This document shows positions 26,478-35,284 of a stretch of DNA of 64,000 nt, piece after piece; the first letter of the stretch is position 1, and the number at the start of each line of letters is the position of its first letter. Where the stretch lies: positions 2,046,001 through 2,110,000 of the forward strand of contig CAWGZV010000002.1 of the NCBI GenBank assembly GCA_963827155.1, written 5' to 3'. This stretch comes from UTCFX2 sp963827155. Its GTDB lineage: Bacteria > Chloroflexota > Anaerolineae > Anaerolineales > UBA4823. Position numbers and translations under genes: made by a program. The notes under the pieces are model-generated. The model was not told the DNA's origin, did no database searches, and worked only from the letters and a program-made list of their open reading frames with translations.

Positions 26478-28388
26478 TTACTTCTTATTGGTGTGGCGTC
26501 CCCGGCGGATCAATCCAAACGCGATTAAAACAAGCCCAATCAACCCTACGATAGAGACCCCAAACATTTTTATCAAGAAACTCGATAGATTCCCACCTGC
26601 GCTTTTATCGGGTTGAGCTTCGACTGAGAGAAACGCAGAACGCTCAATCGGCTCACCAATTTTCGATTGCGCTGTAACCAGCAAGTCAATCCCATAAATT
26701 CCAGGCTGATCCGGCTTCCATTCTGTCTGAAAAGAATTTCCGTTTGATTGCAGCCTAACAATCTCTTCTTTAGCGTCTGGACGGTGGATCTTCGCTTCTG
26801 CCGTTTGAATGGAAAGCGGCGTTCCACCGTCAGAAAGTTCGGCATTTATGATCACTGGCTCGCCAATTTCCGGCAAAACCTTATCAACTCCAGCCTGTAA
26901 GACCGCCCCGCCTGTGATTCGGGCTGTCAAAGCGAAATCTGCCCCTTCGACCGGTGTCTTCTGGGTTGTATTCAGGGTAATCTTCCAGACCCCGGGTTTT
27001 GGATTTTCAAAACCATACCCAAGCTGCACAAGTGATTCGGGGTCATCCACAACAAACAGCCCATTTTTCTCGGTATCCAGTGGGATCTGTTTTCCACTTG
27101 CACCGGTTACGATCGTTTCAAGTGACCCATCGGGATTATGCATTGCAAAGCTGGCAAGACTTACACCTGTTTCAATTTGGATCGTAAGATCCCGGCTTTC
27201 TCCGGGATCAAGGTGACCGGTATAAACCTGAGAGAATTGTTGATCAACACTGTAACCCGAATCTGGCGCGGCAGGATCGGATGCATTAGAAAAATCTCCA
27301 GGCGATTTTTGCAGCAAAGGCAGGACGAATTCACCAAAAGCCTGATCGGATGTGTTTAGCGAAGTATGCAAGAGCGGAATTTTCGAAAACTCCAGCGGGA
27401 TGCCGGAAACCGATTTTAAGGAGACCACGCTATCGCTCGGGACCGTCGTGCAAGGCGAGCCGATCGGCTTCAGGATAGGATCTCCAGCAAGGGCAAAAAA
27501 CTCAACCCCCTTCCGGTGAAATACCTGCGGATTTAGGATTTGTTTTGCATAACTTGACCTTATTTCTAAAGCCGCTGGGAGATACCACCCAAGCGCAACT
27601 GGCAGGTTTGCACAATCGGAACCCAAACTTGGAGAGCCTAGCATGATCAATTGAGCAACATCGCGATCTGCATCTTCACCCATGAGGCGATCGATATACA
27701 CACGCGAAATCATCCCCCCCATGCTGTGACCCATCAGATCCACCATTTGTGCACCGGTTTTCTGCTTAACCCCATTAATGTATTCCTGCAGGACGGCTGC
27801 ATTTTTAAAGACTGTGTTGGTTCGTCCGAGCGGATCCGCCAGGCTTCCAGTAATCAAAGTTCCTGCAACCTGACCGTCTCCTACTGCGAAGCCATGAAGC
27901 CCAATCCCAGCCAAAAAACCCGTAGGGCCTAGATATGCATTCCATGCTTGAAAGTTGGAAAGGAATCCATGCACAAGGACAACCGGACGAGGAGAGACGG
28001 TCAATGGGGACGATCTTCCAATTTCTTGATTCTCGTCTAATGCAATCACAAATCGAGAATCTGGCGTCCCTGCTCCATTTCCCCAATACCAACCCAAAGC
28101 AGAAAACGAATCGCTTGAACATTCGCTTTCTGAAGCCGCGATAGTGCACGAAGCAATTATGAGATCAGGGCTTTCCAGAACGAATTGAACATTAAGCTTC
28201 TCGGCTACAGGCTCTGTTTTCTTTACCCGCAGCTGAATGCGGTCTCCGTCTGTAAAAGACGTTGTTTCATTGCCTTGAAGGTCAAAGACGCTAATTTCGA
28301 CTGGTGAAGATTGAATGGGATTGACACGATATGGGACAAAAATTTGACTCAACCAAATTCCAAGTATTAGAACCTTTAGAGTTGGCAC
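26478..28388 (-). CDS. Membrane-anchored lipase-like alpha/beta hydrolase
   Basis: 636 residues from a GTG start at 28388, chosen because GGAAGG (28397-28402) sits 8 bases upstream and the protein then begins with a signal/anchor segment (LKVLILGIWLSQIF). A beta-sandwich-like region precedes an alpha/beta hydrolase domain with oxyanion motif VVLVHGFLSNFQAWN and nucleophile elbow MGHSMGGMI (Ser about residue 222). Several beta-rich regions follow. The C-terminus is a transmembrane helix (SIVGLIGLVLIAFGLI) with a basic tail (RRGRHTNKK). It is probably anchored on the outer face of the membrane. The substrate is unknown; a lipid or ester is likely by fold. It stands alone between converging and unrelated genes. 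Confidence 0.78.
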   Translation of the reverse strand: MPTLKVLILGIWLSQIFVPYRVNPIQSSPVEISVFDLQGNETTSFTDGDRIQLRVKKTEPVAEKLNVQFVLESPDLIIASCTIAASESECSSDSFSALGWYWGNGAGTPDSRFVIALDENQEIGRSSPLTVSPRPVVLVHGFLSNFQAWNAYLGPTGFLAGIGLHGFAVGDGQVAGTLITGSLADPLGRTNTVFKNAAVLQEYINGVKQKTGAQMVDLMGHSMGGMISRVYIDRLMGEDADRDVAQLIMLGSPSLGSDCANLPVALGWYLPAALEIRSSYAKQILNPQVFHRKGVEFFALAGDPILKPIGSPCTTVPSDSVVSLKSVSGIPLEFSKIPLLHTSLNTSDQAFGEFVLPLLQKSPGDFSNASDPAAPDSGYSVDQQFSQVYTGHLDPGESRDLTIQIETGVSLASFAMHNPDGSLETIVTGASGKQIPLDTEKNGLFVVDDPESLVQLGYGFENPKPGVWKITLNTTQKTPVEGADFALTARITGGAVLQAGVDKVLPEIGEPVIINAELSDGGTPLSIQTAEAKIHRPDAKEEIVRLQSNGNSFQTEWKPDQPGIYGIDLLVTAQSKIGEPIERSAFLSVEAQPDKSAGGNLSSFLIKMFGVSIVGLIGLVLIAFGLIRRGRHTNKK

Positions 28389-28598
28389 AATAAATTCCTT
28401 CCTACCGACAAACAGAAACTTGATGACAAGATTATTGTGATCTGGTGACAATTGACCAGAGCAGGGATGCGCTTTCCAGAGATTCCCGTCAGACATCTCT
28501 ATGGGAGGTTTCCCCATGAATATTATTGATCAGAGCATAATTCTGACAATTGCAGCATCCAACTTAATGCCTGGCAGCATGATTAAGGAAAAGGCGAT

Positions 28599-29028
28599 TT
28601 AAGATCCGGAGATGTCAAATACGATTGTCACACGATCAACAGCAGCGTTATTTACATCTTCCTGATCGATCTCACCGTCCGAATATACGTGAATTCCCAG
28701 GAATTTGCCCAGCTCGGGGTTCCGCTCAACAGCAAAAACTAAAATCTCCGCGACCTGCTCAGGGTCTTCACAGCTTTGAACCTTTGCCGAGATACGCTTG
28801 CCACGAAGCAGGAGCTGAACCTGAGCCCCATCACGAAAATTTCGCCACCAAGATCGACGTCGGAAACTGATTGTGTGAAGAAGATTCCCTTCACGAAAGT
28901 AGTTGACTGGCAATGTGATGGTTCGACCTGTGCGTTTACCTGTGTATGTGACCAACATTGTTGAACTGCTGAGCAGTCGATGGAGAGGTGAGCTGTAAGA
29001 GCCAGATCATCAAAGGATCGAACCACAT
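28599..29028 (-). pseudogene. DUF385 (deazaflavin-dependent nitroreductase family) protein, frameshifted
   Basis: The C-terminal 119 residues are open (LVTYTGKRTGRTITLPVNY, RRRSWWRNFRDGAQVQLLLRGKR), matching the split-barrel DUF385 family, several members of which bind F420. The N-terminus is in another frame: from ATG 29028, preceded by AGGAGG, it reads MWFDPLMIWLLQ, and after loss of one base near 28990 it continues SPLHRLLSSSTMLV, which is the expected family sequence. The intact protein would be about 143 residues. F420 or flavin use cannot be decided from the sequence. Confidence 0.7.
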
Positions 29029-29079
29029 GACATCCTCCTGCAAATCACAGAACCACAAGAATTCGAGATTCGTGGAAAT

Positions 29080-29433
29080 TCAAGATCCAAACCTTCTGCC
29101 ACGCAGCGGTCGTGAAGGCCTTGGAAGGCTTTTGACAACTATGACCTGGATGGGATTATCCCATGATTTCGCTCGTATTCTGGTCTCGGCTGCCTCCAAA
29201 ATCATTTCAAGCTGCTCACAATCGCGGCAGAAAGGGATTTCAACTTCCAACAGATCATCCTCCGGTGAGAGGACCTCTGCAATGGCAACCACCCTGGCGA
29301 CTTTCCCACACAAGCACAGCAGCCTTTTGAGCTTTCGCCTAGGCGGACCATACACCAAGCAAGACTTGCAAGTGTCTTTGCCGCCACCCAGATATGGACG
29401 TGAGCAAATTTTACAATTCGGTTTGATCCGCAT
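29080..29433 (-). CDS. Small zinc-ribbon-type protein of unknown function
   Basis: 117 residues with three cysteine pairs: CKIC at residues 7-10, CKSC near residue 22, and CLC near 40 followed by CRDC near 70. The C-terminus is basic and Arg/Pro-rich (SLPRPSRPLRGRR). The pattern suggests one or two zinc ribbons and a possible nucleic-acid or protein contact role. GGAG is well placed before the ATG. I do not recognise a named family. Confidence 0.65.
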   Translation of the reverse strand: MRIKPNCKICSRPYLGGGKDTCKSCLVYGPPRRKLKRLLCLCGKVARVVAIAEVLSPEDDLLEVEIPFCRDCEQLEMILEAAETRIRAKSWDNPIQVIVVKSLPRPSRPLRGRRFGS

Positions 29434-29520
29434 TTTTTCTCCGTGGTGATGAGTTACGGAGATTATATACGAACTTTTGTTCTATACTAGGGACCTCAAT
29501 GGGGGATTTTTTTAATACAT

Positions 29521-30810
29521 CTAAGCGAAAGGAAAAACCTGACCGGAAAAATAAATCCCCATGGCAAGCAGCAACCCAGTAATCAGATGGACAAGTATGG
29601 TCGTAGAATTTGCACGGATCAAGCTTCGTTCAGCATAATACTTGAATAGCGTTATTACCGCATAAACTGCAAGCGGGATGGTCACAAAAGATAAAAGCGC
29701 TGAGGAAGGTAATATTCCAAAGGTCACACCCATGTAAACCAATAGATATGCAAAAAATATCATCGCTAAATACCCCCAGCGAGCGCTCTGCCTGCCCACC
29801 ACTACAACCAGGTTGATTTTTCCGGTGAGCGAATCGGAAGCGGTATCCGGAAATTGATTAATCCAAAGGATCGCAGCGGTAAGCAAACCGAGCGGCAGAC
29901 CGATAAAAAAGTCGCTCCAGGTCAAGCTGCCAGTGAGCGCCAATACTGTTCCTGCTGTCAGCATTGGCCCAAAGTTCAAGCCAACAAACAGTTCACCCAA
30001 TCCGCGGCGTCCTGCCAGGCGGATAGGCGGGGCGGTGTAGAAATAAACAGAAAATGCCGCCAAAGCTCCAAAAGCAAGGATCACAGATCCGCGGAATGCC
30101 AGAAAAGGAAGACCTGCTGCACACGCAATCAGCAGCATCACCCACGCGAGGGTTCGCAGCCCACGTTCACTGATCAATCCCAATTCTATAGACCGGCTCC
30201 CACCAGAGAATGGCATAAAATAATCGTTATTGAGCGGATCGCTTCCACTCTTCCAGTCGAATAAGTCATTAAATAAATTTGCTGCGATATGCATGGAGAT
30301 ACCGCCGATCAGCACAAGCCAGAACAGCATCCATGGAAATTCATCAGAGAGATTTCTTGCAGCAACCCAGGCACCCGCAGTAAGAATTGGGATAATAGTC
30401 GCAGTAAGGAAAGGAGCGCGGGTGATCACAAACCAGGAAAACAGGCGAGTAGTAAAATTAATTTTTGGGAAAGCGAGTGACGGCGAGATATCTGGACGCT
30501 CCTGGGTTACTCCGCAATATCCAATTTGGCGCCCATGCCGGAAAGTCGGTGTTATGCGAATGTCCGCCGTAAAACGAGATCCATCTCTGCGCAAGAAAAC
30601 AGATTGCCCAACAAATTCACCTTGCTCGCGAGCTGCCTTCAACCAATTTTGAACATGTCCTAGAACCACCAAACCAGGAGAGAAAATGGATACTCTTTTT
30701 CTACCAATCAGCTCCTCAGCTGAATAGCCAAACAATTTTTCAGCGCCCTGATTTACCGTCTCAATACGACCTTCGAGATCACAGGTAACGACGCTCTTCT
30801 TCTGATCCAT
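29521..30810 (-). CDS. PAS domain fused to a UbiA-type prenyltransferase
   Basis: 429 residues. Residues about 1-110 are a PAS sensor domain (CDLEGRIETVNQGAEKLFGY, EELIGRKRVSIF, FLRRDGSRFTADI, GYCGVTQE). Residues about 125-429 are a polytopic UbiA/MenA-like enzyme with about nine membrane helices and both prenyl-diphosphate/Mg motifs: NLFNDLFDWKSGSD and NQFPDTASD. The enzyme half most resembles 1,4-dihydroxy-2-naphthoate prenyltransferase, which would place it in menaquinone synthesis. The frame is open upstream, but GGAGG precedes the ATG at 30810; an in-frame ATG at 30822 is an alternative. A cytosolic PAS domain on a quinone-biosynthesis enzyme suggests ligand or redox control. Confidence 0.82.
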   Translation of the reverse strand: MDQKKSVVTCDLEGRIETVNQGAEKLFGYSAEELIGRKRVSIFSPGLVVLGHVQNWLKAAREQGEFVGQSVFLRRDGSRFTADIRITPTFRHGRQIGYCGVTQERPDISPSLAFPKINFTTRLFSWFVITRAPFLTATIIPILTAGAWVAARNLSDEFPWMLFWLVLIGGISMHIAANLFNDLFDWKSGSDPLNNDYFMPFSGGSRSIELGLISERGLRTLAWVMLLIACAAGLPFLAFRGSVILAFGALAAFSVYFYTAPPIRLAGRRGLGELFVGLNFGPMLTAGTVLALTGSLTWSDFFIGLPLGLLTAAILWINQFPDTASDSLTGKINLVVVVGRQSARWGYLAMIFFAYLLVYMGVTFGILPSSALLSFVTIPLAVYAVITLFKYYAERSLIRANSTTILVHLITGLLLAMGIYFSGQVFPFA

Positions 30811-30975
30811 GAAATCCTCCATGAAATATTCCAATTTTAATAAGACTATAATAACCTTAATTATACCCGGGTCCTCGGTCAATAGAAACATCAATCTAAT
30901 AATCCCCCAGATTCGAAATAGCCAATAATTAAAATTCGCTGCCAACCTTCAGCATAGCTGGCAGGATCAGATCGT

Positions 30976-31179
30976 TTAGGTAGATTCGCTTGGAATGATC
31001 AGCCAGAATAAAAGGTAAATAACCAAACCTGGAATTCCGCCAGGCAGCAAGGCAAGGAAGAAAGCCAGGCGAAACCAAAACGCGTTGATCCCAAAGAACT
31101 CAGACATTCCACCACAAACACCTGCAATAATACGATTCTTGCGAGAACGACGCAGCTTACTAGGTTTATTCTCTACCAT
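30976..31179 (-). CDS. PspC-domain small membrane protein
   Basis: 67 residues: a basic N-terminus (KPSKLRRSRKNR), the PspC signature IIAGVCGGMSEFFGINAFWFRL and one or two hydrophobic helices ending in LIIPSEST. GGAGG is placed before ATG 31179. PspC proteins are inner-membrane partners in envelope-stress responses, though many stand-alone copies, as here, have no psp neighbours. It lies upstream of the PAS-UbiA gene on the same strand. Confidence 0.85.
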   Translation of the reverse strand: MVENKPSKLRRSRKNRIIAGVCGGMSEFFGINAFWFRLAFFLALLPGGIPGLVIYLLFWLIIPSEST

Positions 31180-31268
31180 TTTTCCTCCGGAATATTCATC
31201 TAAAAGCATTCATTATTCTTACGATATCCCCATTAAAAAGTTTCGTCCTCGATTTCCCGAATGCCAAT

Positions 31269-32177
31269 TTAATCAGGATTATCCAAAGATAATTCTGCCG
31301 CGATCCGGATAGTCTGTAAATGAATTTCAACAACATCTTCAATCCGTTGGGCATAACCGCCGCCCATAACAATGGCAACAGGAAGAAGCCGCTCCTGACA
31401 ATAGCTTAACACCCAGCGATCGCGATCGGCCAGCCCTTGCTTGGACATCGCAAGCCTACCAAGACGGTCTCCAATGAATGGGTCTGCGCCAGCAATATAT
31501 ATCGCCAAATCCGCATAAGCTTTGAGGAATGCGTCTGGCACGCTATTCATTACCGCACTTAAGAATTCATCATCGCCTGATCCATCTGGTAAAGCAATAT
31601 CCAAATCTCCGATTTCTTTATGGAATGGAAAGTTTTTTAGACCGTGCACTGAGAATGTAAAAACGCTTTGGTCATTCGAGAAAATCGCAGCAGTTCCGTT
31701 GCCCTGGTGAACGTCACAATCCAGGATTAAACCCGCCGAACCCTGCCCTCTGCTTGCATGACCCGCGCTGCGATCGCAACATCGTTAAATACGCAGTATC
31801 CTTCCCCATGATCTGGATAGGCATGATGCGTCCCGCCTGCCAAATTGACTGCTATCCCATCTTCCATAGCTGCTCGACAGGCGTCAATAGTCCCACCTAC
31901 TGTATGGAACGAACGATTAACAAGGGCTGGCGACCATGGGAAACCAATCCTTCGTAACTCTCGAACGCTGAGACCGCCATTTAGAACATTAGAATAATAA
32001 TCAGGATCATGAACCATTAAAATCTGGTCTGCACTGGCAGCACCAGAAGGGCACAGCTTTACCCCAGGGATACTCGAGTTCTTGTACAGCATTGTGGAGG
32101 CGGGCATATTTGGGCATCGGAAAATTATGCCCGGTCGGAAGTGGAACCAGAAGATGATCAGAATAAAAGACCTTCAC
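31269..32177 (-). pseudogene. Histone deacetylase / AcuC family deacylase, two frameshifts
   Basis: Three frames give one protein of about 302 residues. From GTG 32177 it reads VKVFYSDHLLVPLPTGH and NFPMPKYARL, the usual start of bacterial class II-type HDAC homologues. A base change near 32046 moves to a frame with ADQILMVHDPDYY, NLAGGTHHAYPDHGEGYCVFND (the two active-site His residues) and ends at 31727. A T missing near 31739 leads to GLILDCDVHQGNGTA (zinc ligands) and onward to YIAGADPF, which carries the second zinc Asp, and the GGGY motif. Both shifts are in two- to three-base T runs. The intact enzyme would be a zinc-dependent amidohydrolase acting on acetyl-lysine or acetylpolyamines. 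Confidence 0.75.
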
Positions 32178-32256
32178 AGTAAGGAATAAGCAATTGACGG
32201 CAATTACTACTTAAATTGAATTTCGGCAAGGATTGTCAGGGTCCATGATTGGATCC

Positions 32257-32769
32257 TCACCAATGATCCCAATGAACCACCTCATCCAGAGATTTACGCC
32301 CACCTTTTTGAGGCGGAGCTGACAGCACCGCAGGATCAACAGGGTATCCGAAGGAAATTGCTATTCGCAAATGCAGATCTACAGGAAATCCAAGAACCTC
32401 GCGTGCCTGGTCAGCCTCATAAATTGATGCCAAGCAGGAACCCACTCCTAGCTCCCAAGCAGCGAGCTGCATATAGGCTGCACACTGTCCCAGGTCGAAC
32501 ATCGTCTGGAATTTCTGGGTTGGATCGGGGCTGACCACAGCAACACCAAGCGCAGCCCCAGCTAAATGACCAGCCCATTCTCCACAGGTTGAGAGCTGCT
32601 TTAGAGTCGTTCGATCTGTGATGGCGATAAAATTCCAGGGCTGCGAGTTTTTCGAAGATTGTGCTCGCCTGCCTGCATTCAAGATAGCCGAAATGACCTC
32701 ATTCGAGATGGGTATTGGTTGAAATTCTCGGACAGCTCGCTTTGTATGAATTGCGCTATTTACATTCAT
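32257..32769 (-). CDS. Nitroreductase family protein
   Basis: 170-residue FMN-binding fold: N-terminal TKRAVREFQPIPI, AGRRAQSSKNSQPWNFIAI (FMN phosphate-binding segment), DLGQCAAYMQLAAWELGVGSC and AISFGYP. An in-frame ATG lies 54 bases upstream, but the product from 32769 begins where the family usually does. The substrate is unknown. It starts 53 bases from the divergent nucleotidyltransferase gene. Confidence 0.82.
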   Translation of the reverse strand: MNVNSAIHTKRAVREFQPIPISNEVISAILNAGRRAQSSKNSQPWNFIAITDRTTLKQLSTCGEWAGHLAGAALGVAVVSPDPTQKFQTMFDLGQCAAYMQLAAWELGVGSCLASIYEADQAREVLGFPVDLHLRIAISFGYPVDPAVLSAPPQKGGRKSLDEVVHWDHW

Positions 32770-32804
32770 GTCGTGGATTCTATCACGGCTGGATAGAGTT
32801 CTTT

Positions 32805-32813
32805 TGCTATAAT
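32805..32813 (+). promoter_or_regulatory. Extended -10 promoter element at the start of the glycan locus
   Basis: TGC followed by an exact TATAAT (32808-32813), giving a TGn-extended -10. The ATG at 32823 is 9 bases beyond, so the mRNA leader would be only a few bases long. Confidence 0.5.
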
Positions 32814-32822
32814 CTTTATGCA

Positions 32823-34112
32823 ATGTCTGACGAAGTGCCAGTAGAAATCTTCAAGAATCCGGCTGCCGAACGAATTTGTCAATGGTTGAGGATCGATAAT
32901 CCTTCGGTGGAAGGCATTGAACATCTGTCGGATTCAGACTGGGATGCGACTCTTTTAAACGCGATTAGACTTGGACTTGCCCCAATATGCTATGTTCAAT
33001 TAAAAGCATTGAAAAAGCTCGATTATTTACCATTAGATGTCCTTAATGGATTAAAAGAGCCAATATTTTGCCTCCAGCGCGCAAGCGTTACAGCGCCGGC
33101 ATACGTTAAGATTAATTCTGTCCAATTTCATGAATGCTGAGATCCCGGTCATTCTATTGAAAGGAGCCCACCTGGCTGAAGCGGTTTACAAAGACCCAGC
33201 CGCCCGGCTGATGACCGATCTGGATTTAATGGTCGCAAGGCAGAACCTGGATCGAGCTAGCGACGTGCTGGCAAGGATGGGTTATCGACCGACCAAATCG
33301 TTCTGGTCAGAATATGAGACAACGTTCAGCCACCAACTTCCAATCTTTACAGGCAAGGGGCTTATACCGATTGAGCTGCATTGGACAATCTTGACGCCTG
33401 ACCTGCCTTACAAGATCGACATCAATGGGCTCTGGGAGCGCAGCCAAAAGCTGCAGGCAAGTGATATTGAAATCCAAGTTCTCTCTCCCAATGATCTTAT
33501 ACTTCACCTTGGGTTACATGCCTCCATGCAGCACAAGCTTACCGGTGGTTTGCGGCTTATTTATGATATTGCGGCGACTTTGGACACATATGGCGAGCTG
33601 ATCGATTGGTCCATAATTGTTGAAAGAACCGCATGTTGGAATGCGAACCGAGCTATTTATTTGGTACTGCGGTTATGCCATTCAATTTTTGGAATTGGGG
33701 CGCCGCAGGCGATTTTTCGGAGTTAGAAGACCCATCGATGGACAATGCCAGCATGGAAGTTGCTAAAGATCTCCTGTTTATCAATAAAGACTTTAGACCC
33801 GATTTCTCCCGAAATTTCGCAGAATTCTTAGAAAAGAAAACCTTTAAGGAAAAATTTGCGCTAGTATATAACCGCCTTTTCCCCTCAAAAAAAGAATTAG
33901 CTGAGGATTATCCCGTTTTGCCATCATCGCCGCGTGTATGGCTTTTTTATCCTGTACATTGGATTGGATTAACTAAGAAGCATCTTGGAACATTCTTAGA
34001 AGTGATGCTGAAGGATGAATCCACTCTGAAGTCAGCACACTTGTCGCATTTGGTGCAGGAACGCGAAGATACTCTTCACAAGCAGATAATCGGACATATT
34101 GGGGCTGAATAA
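32823..34112 (+). pseudogene. Uncharacterised nucleotidyltransferase (PF14907-like), two frameshifts
   Basis: Three frames give about 430 residues. The key segment is PVILLKGAHLAEAVYKDPAA followed by MTDLDLMV, the GG/KG-x-D-x-D type motif of the uncharacterised nucleotidyltransferase family PF14907. A shift near 33125 (TTT run) joins the N-terminal part to it, and one missing T in the T-run near 33713 joins it to a C-terminal helical part ending at 34112. Family members often sit in polysaccharide or peptide-modification loci. It opens the surface-glycan region, and its role there is not known. Confidence 0.68.
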
Positions 34113-34477
34113 TCGCCTCAAATAGGGGTGTCAACTTGACACACAGGAGTCGCTAAGATAAAATTCAATCTCGTATTCGGAGGAAATAGAGGCGATTGCG
34201 TTCCGGGTTGTTCATTCGTAACGCCAGATTTTCCTTATCGTATAAAAGCAGTCGCAGACGCAGCCTACGCGTTTAATTCATTACACAGGTCACAAAGGTT
34301 TTGTATTGCCGAAATTCCTCCATACCTGAACCATCGGGTTTTGAGAAGTCATAAACCCCTGGTCGCCGTAGCGTTGATCAGGTAATTTGTATTGGTTGAA
34401 TCCATTAATTATCCGTCGATTGTCGGAAGGGCGGAGCGCGGGCAGTCAAGGGACTCGTCAGAACGCTGCAGACTGGT
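34113..34477 (+). other. Intergenic stretch without a recognisable gene
   Basis: 365 bases. An ATG-less plus-strand open frame covers part of it but matches nothing I know. GGAGG near 34180 is not followed by a plausible gene. It may be a decayed gene. Confidence 0.35.
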
Positions 34478-35257
34478 ATGACCCACAACCAAACTGGACT
34501 TAATAAAAAGGACGAAAAACCTTATAGAAGAGACTTCGAACTATTGAAACGTTTCCTAAACCGACAAGCTCGATCGCCTGGGCGCTACATATTCGAGCAG
34601 ACAATTATGTGCGGAGTTGGATGGGTGCCAACGGCGGTTGGGATCGGAATCAGGGGTCTGCTATATCGACTAATCCTGACCATGGATGGAACCGCAGCGA
34701 TTGAACGAAGAGTGCGTTTGCGATTTGCGAGCGAAATCCAGCTGGGGAAAGGCTGCTATCTCGATGAAGGTGTTTATATCCACGCAACACCTCGTGGTGT
34801 CCAGATCGGGAGAGACACTATTGTAATGCACGGTGCGATTCTTCATGTTTATAATTTTCGAGAACTACCAAATGCAGGGATCCGAATTGGAGATGACTGC
34901 CTGATAGGGGAGTATACAGTCATTCGCGGGCAGGGTGGGGTTACGATCGGAGACCGTGTTTATACATCGCCAATGACCCAAATCATTGCAGTCAATCACA
35001 TATTTAATAATCCTGATCAACCATTCATCAATCAAGGGATCACCGCAGAGGGAATAATTATCGAAGACGATGTGTGGTTAGGATCAGCAGCAATCGTGAC
35101 GGATGGCGTTCGAATAGGGAAGGGAGCGGTGGTTGCAGCAGGTGCTGTTGTGACTAAGGATATTCCAGCTCACTGCGTCGCAGCGGGAGTTCCGGCGAAA
35201 GTGATTAAACTGATTGACGGCGCCAACCCAATTAAAGATGTCTCGATATACTTTTGA
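34478..35257 (+). CDS. Left-handed beta-helix acyltransferase (hexapeptide repeat)
   Basis: 259 residues. After a basic N-terminal stretch and an amphipathic helix come many hexapeptide turns (IQLGKGCYLDEGVYI, VQIGRDTIVMHG, IRIGDDCLIGEYTVI, VTIGDRVYTSP), the conserved VNHIF segment with the catalytic His, and the C-terminal GIIIEDDVWLGSAAIVTDGV, GKGAVVAAGAVVTKDI and VAAGVPAKVIK typical of WbbJ/CysE-like transferases. It probably O- or N-acetylates a sugar. It precedes the GT2 gene by 27 bases. Confidence 0.87.
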   Translation: MTHNQTGLNKKDEKPYRRDFELLKRFLNRQARSPGRYIFEQTIMCGVGWVPTAVGIGIRGLLYRLILTMDGTAAIERRVRLRFASEIQLGKGCYLDEGVYIHATPRGVQIGRDTIVMHGAILHVYNFRELPNAGIRIGDDCLIGEYTVIRGQGGVTIGDRVYTSPMTQIIAVNHIFNNPDQPFINQGITAEGIIIEDDVWLGSAAIVTDGVRIGKGAVVAAGAVVTKDIPAHCVAAGVPAKVIKLIDGANPIKDVSIYF

Positions 35258-35284
35258 TCACCTGCTCTAGGCGAATTTAAGCAT

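Noticed and set aside
34113..34477. Short open frames in the gap before the acyltransferase
   Set aside because: No start with a ribosome site and no family resemblance; recorded only as a gap.
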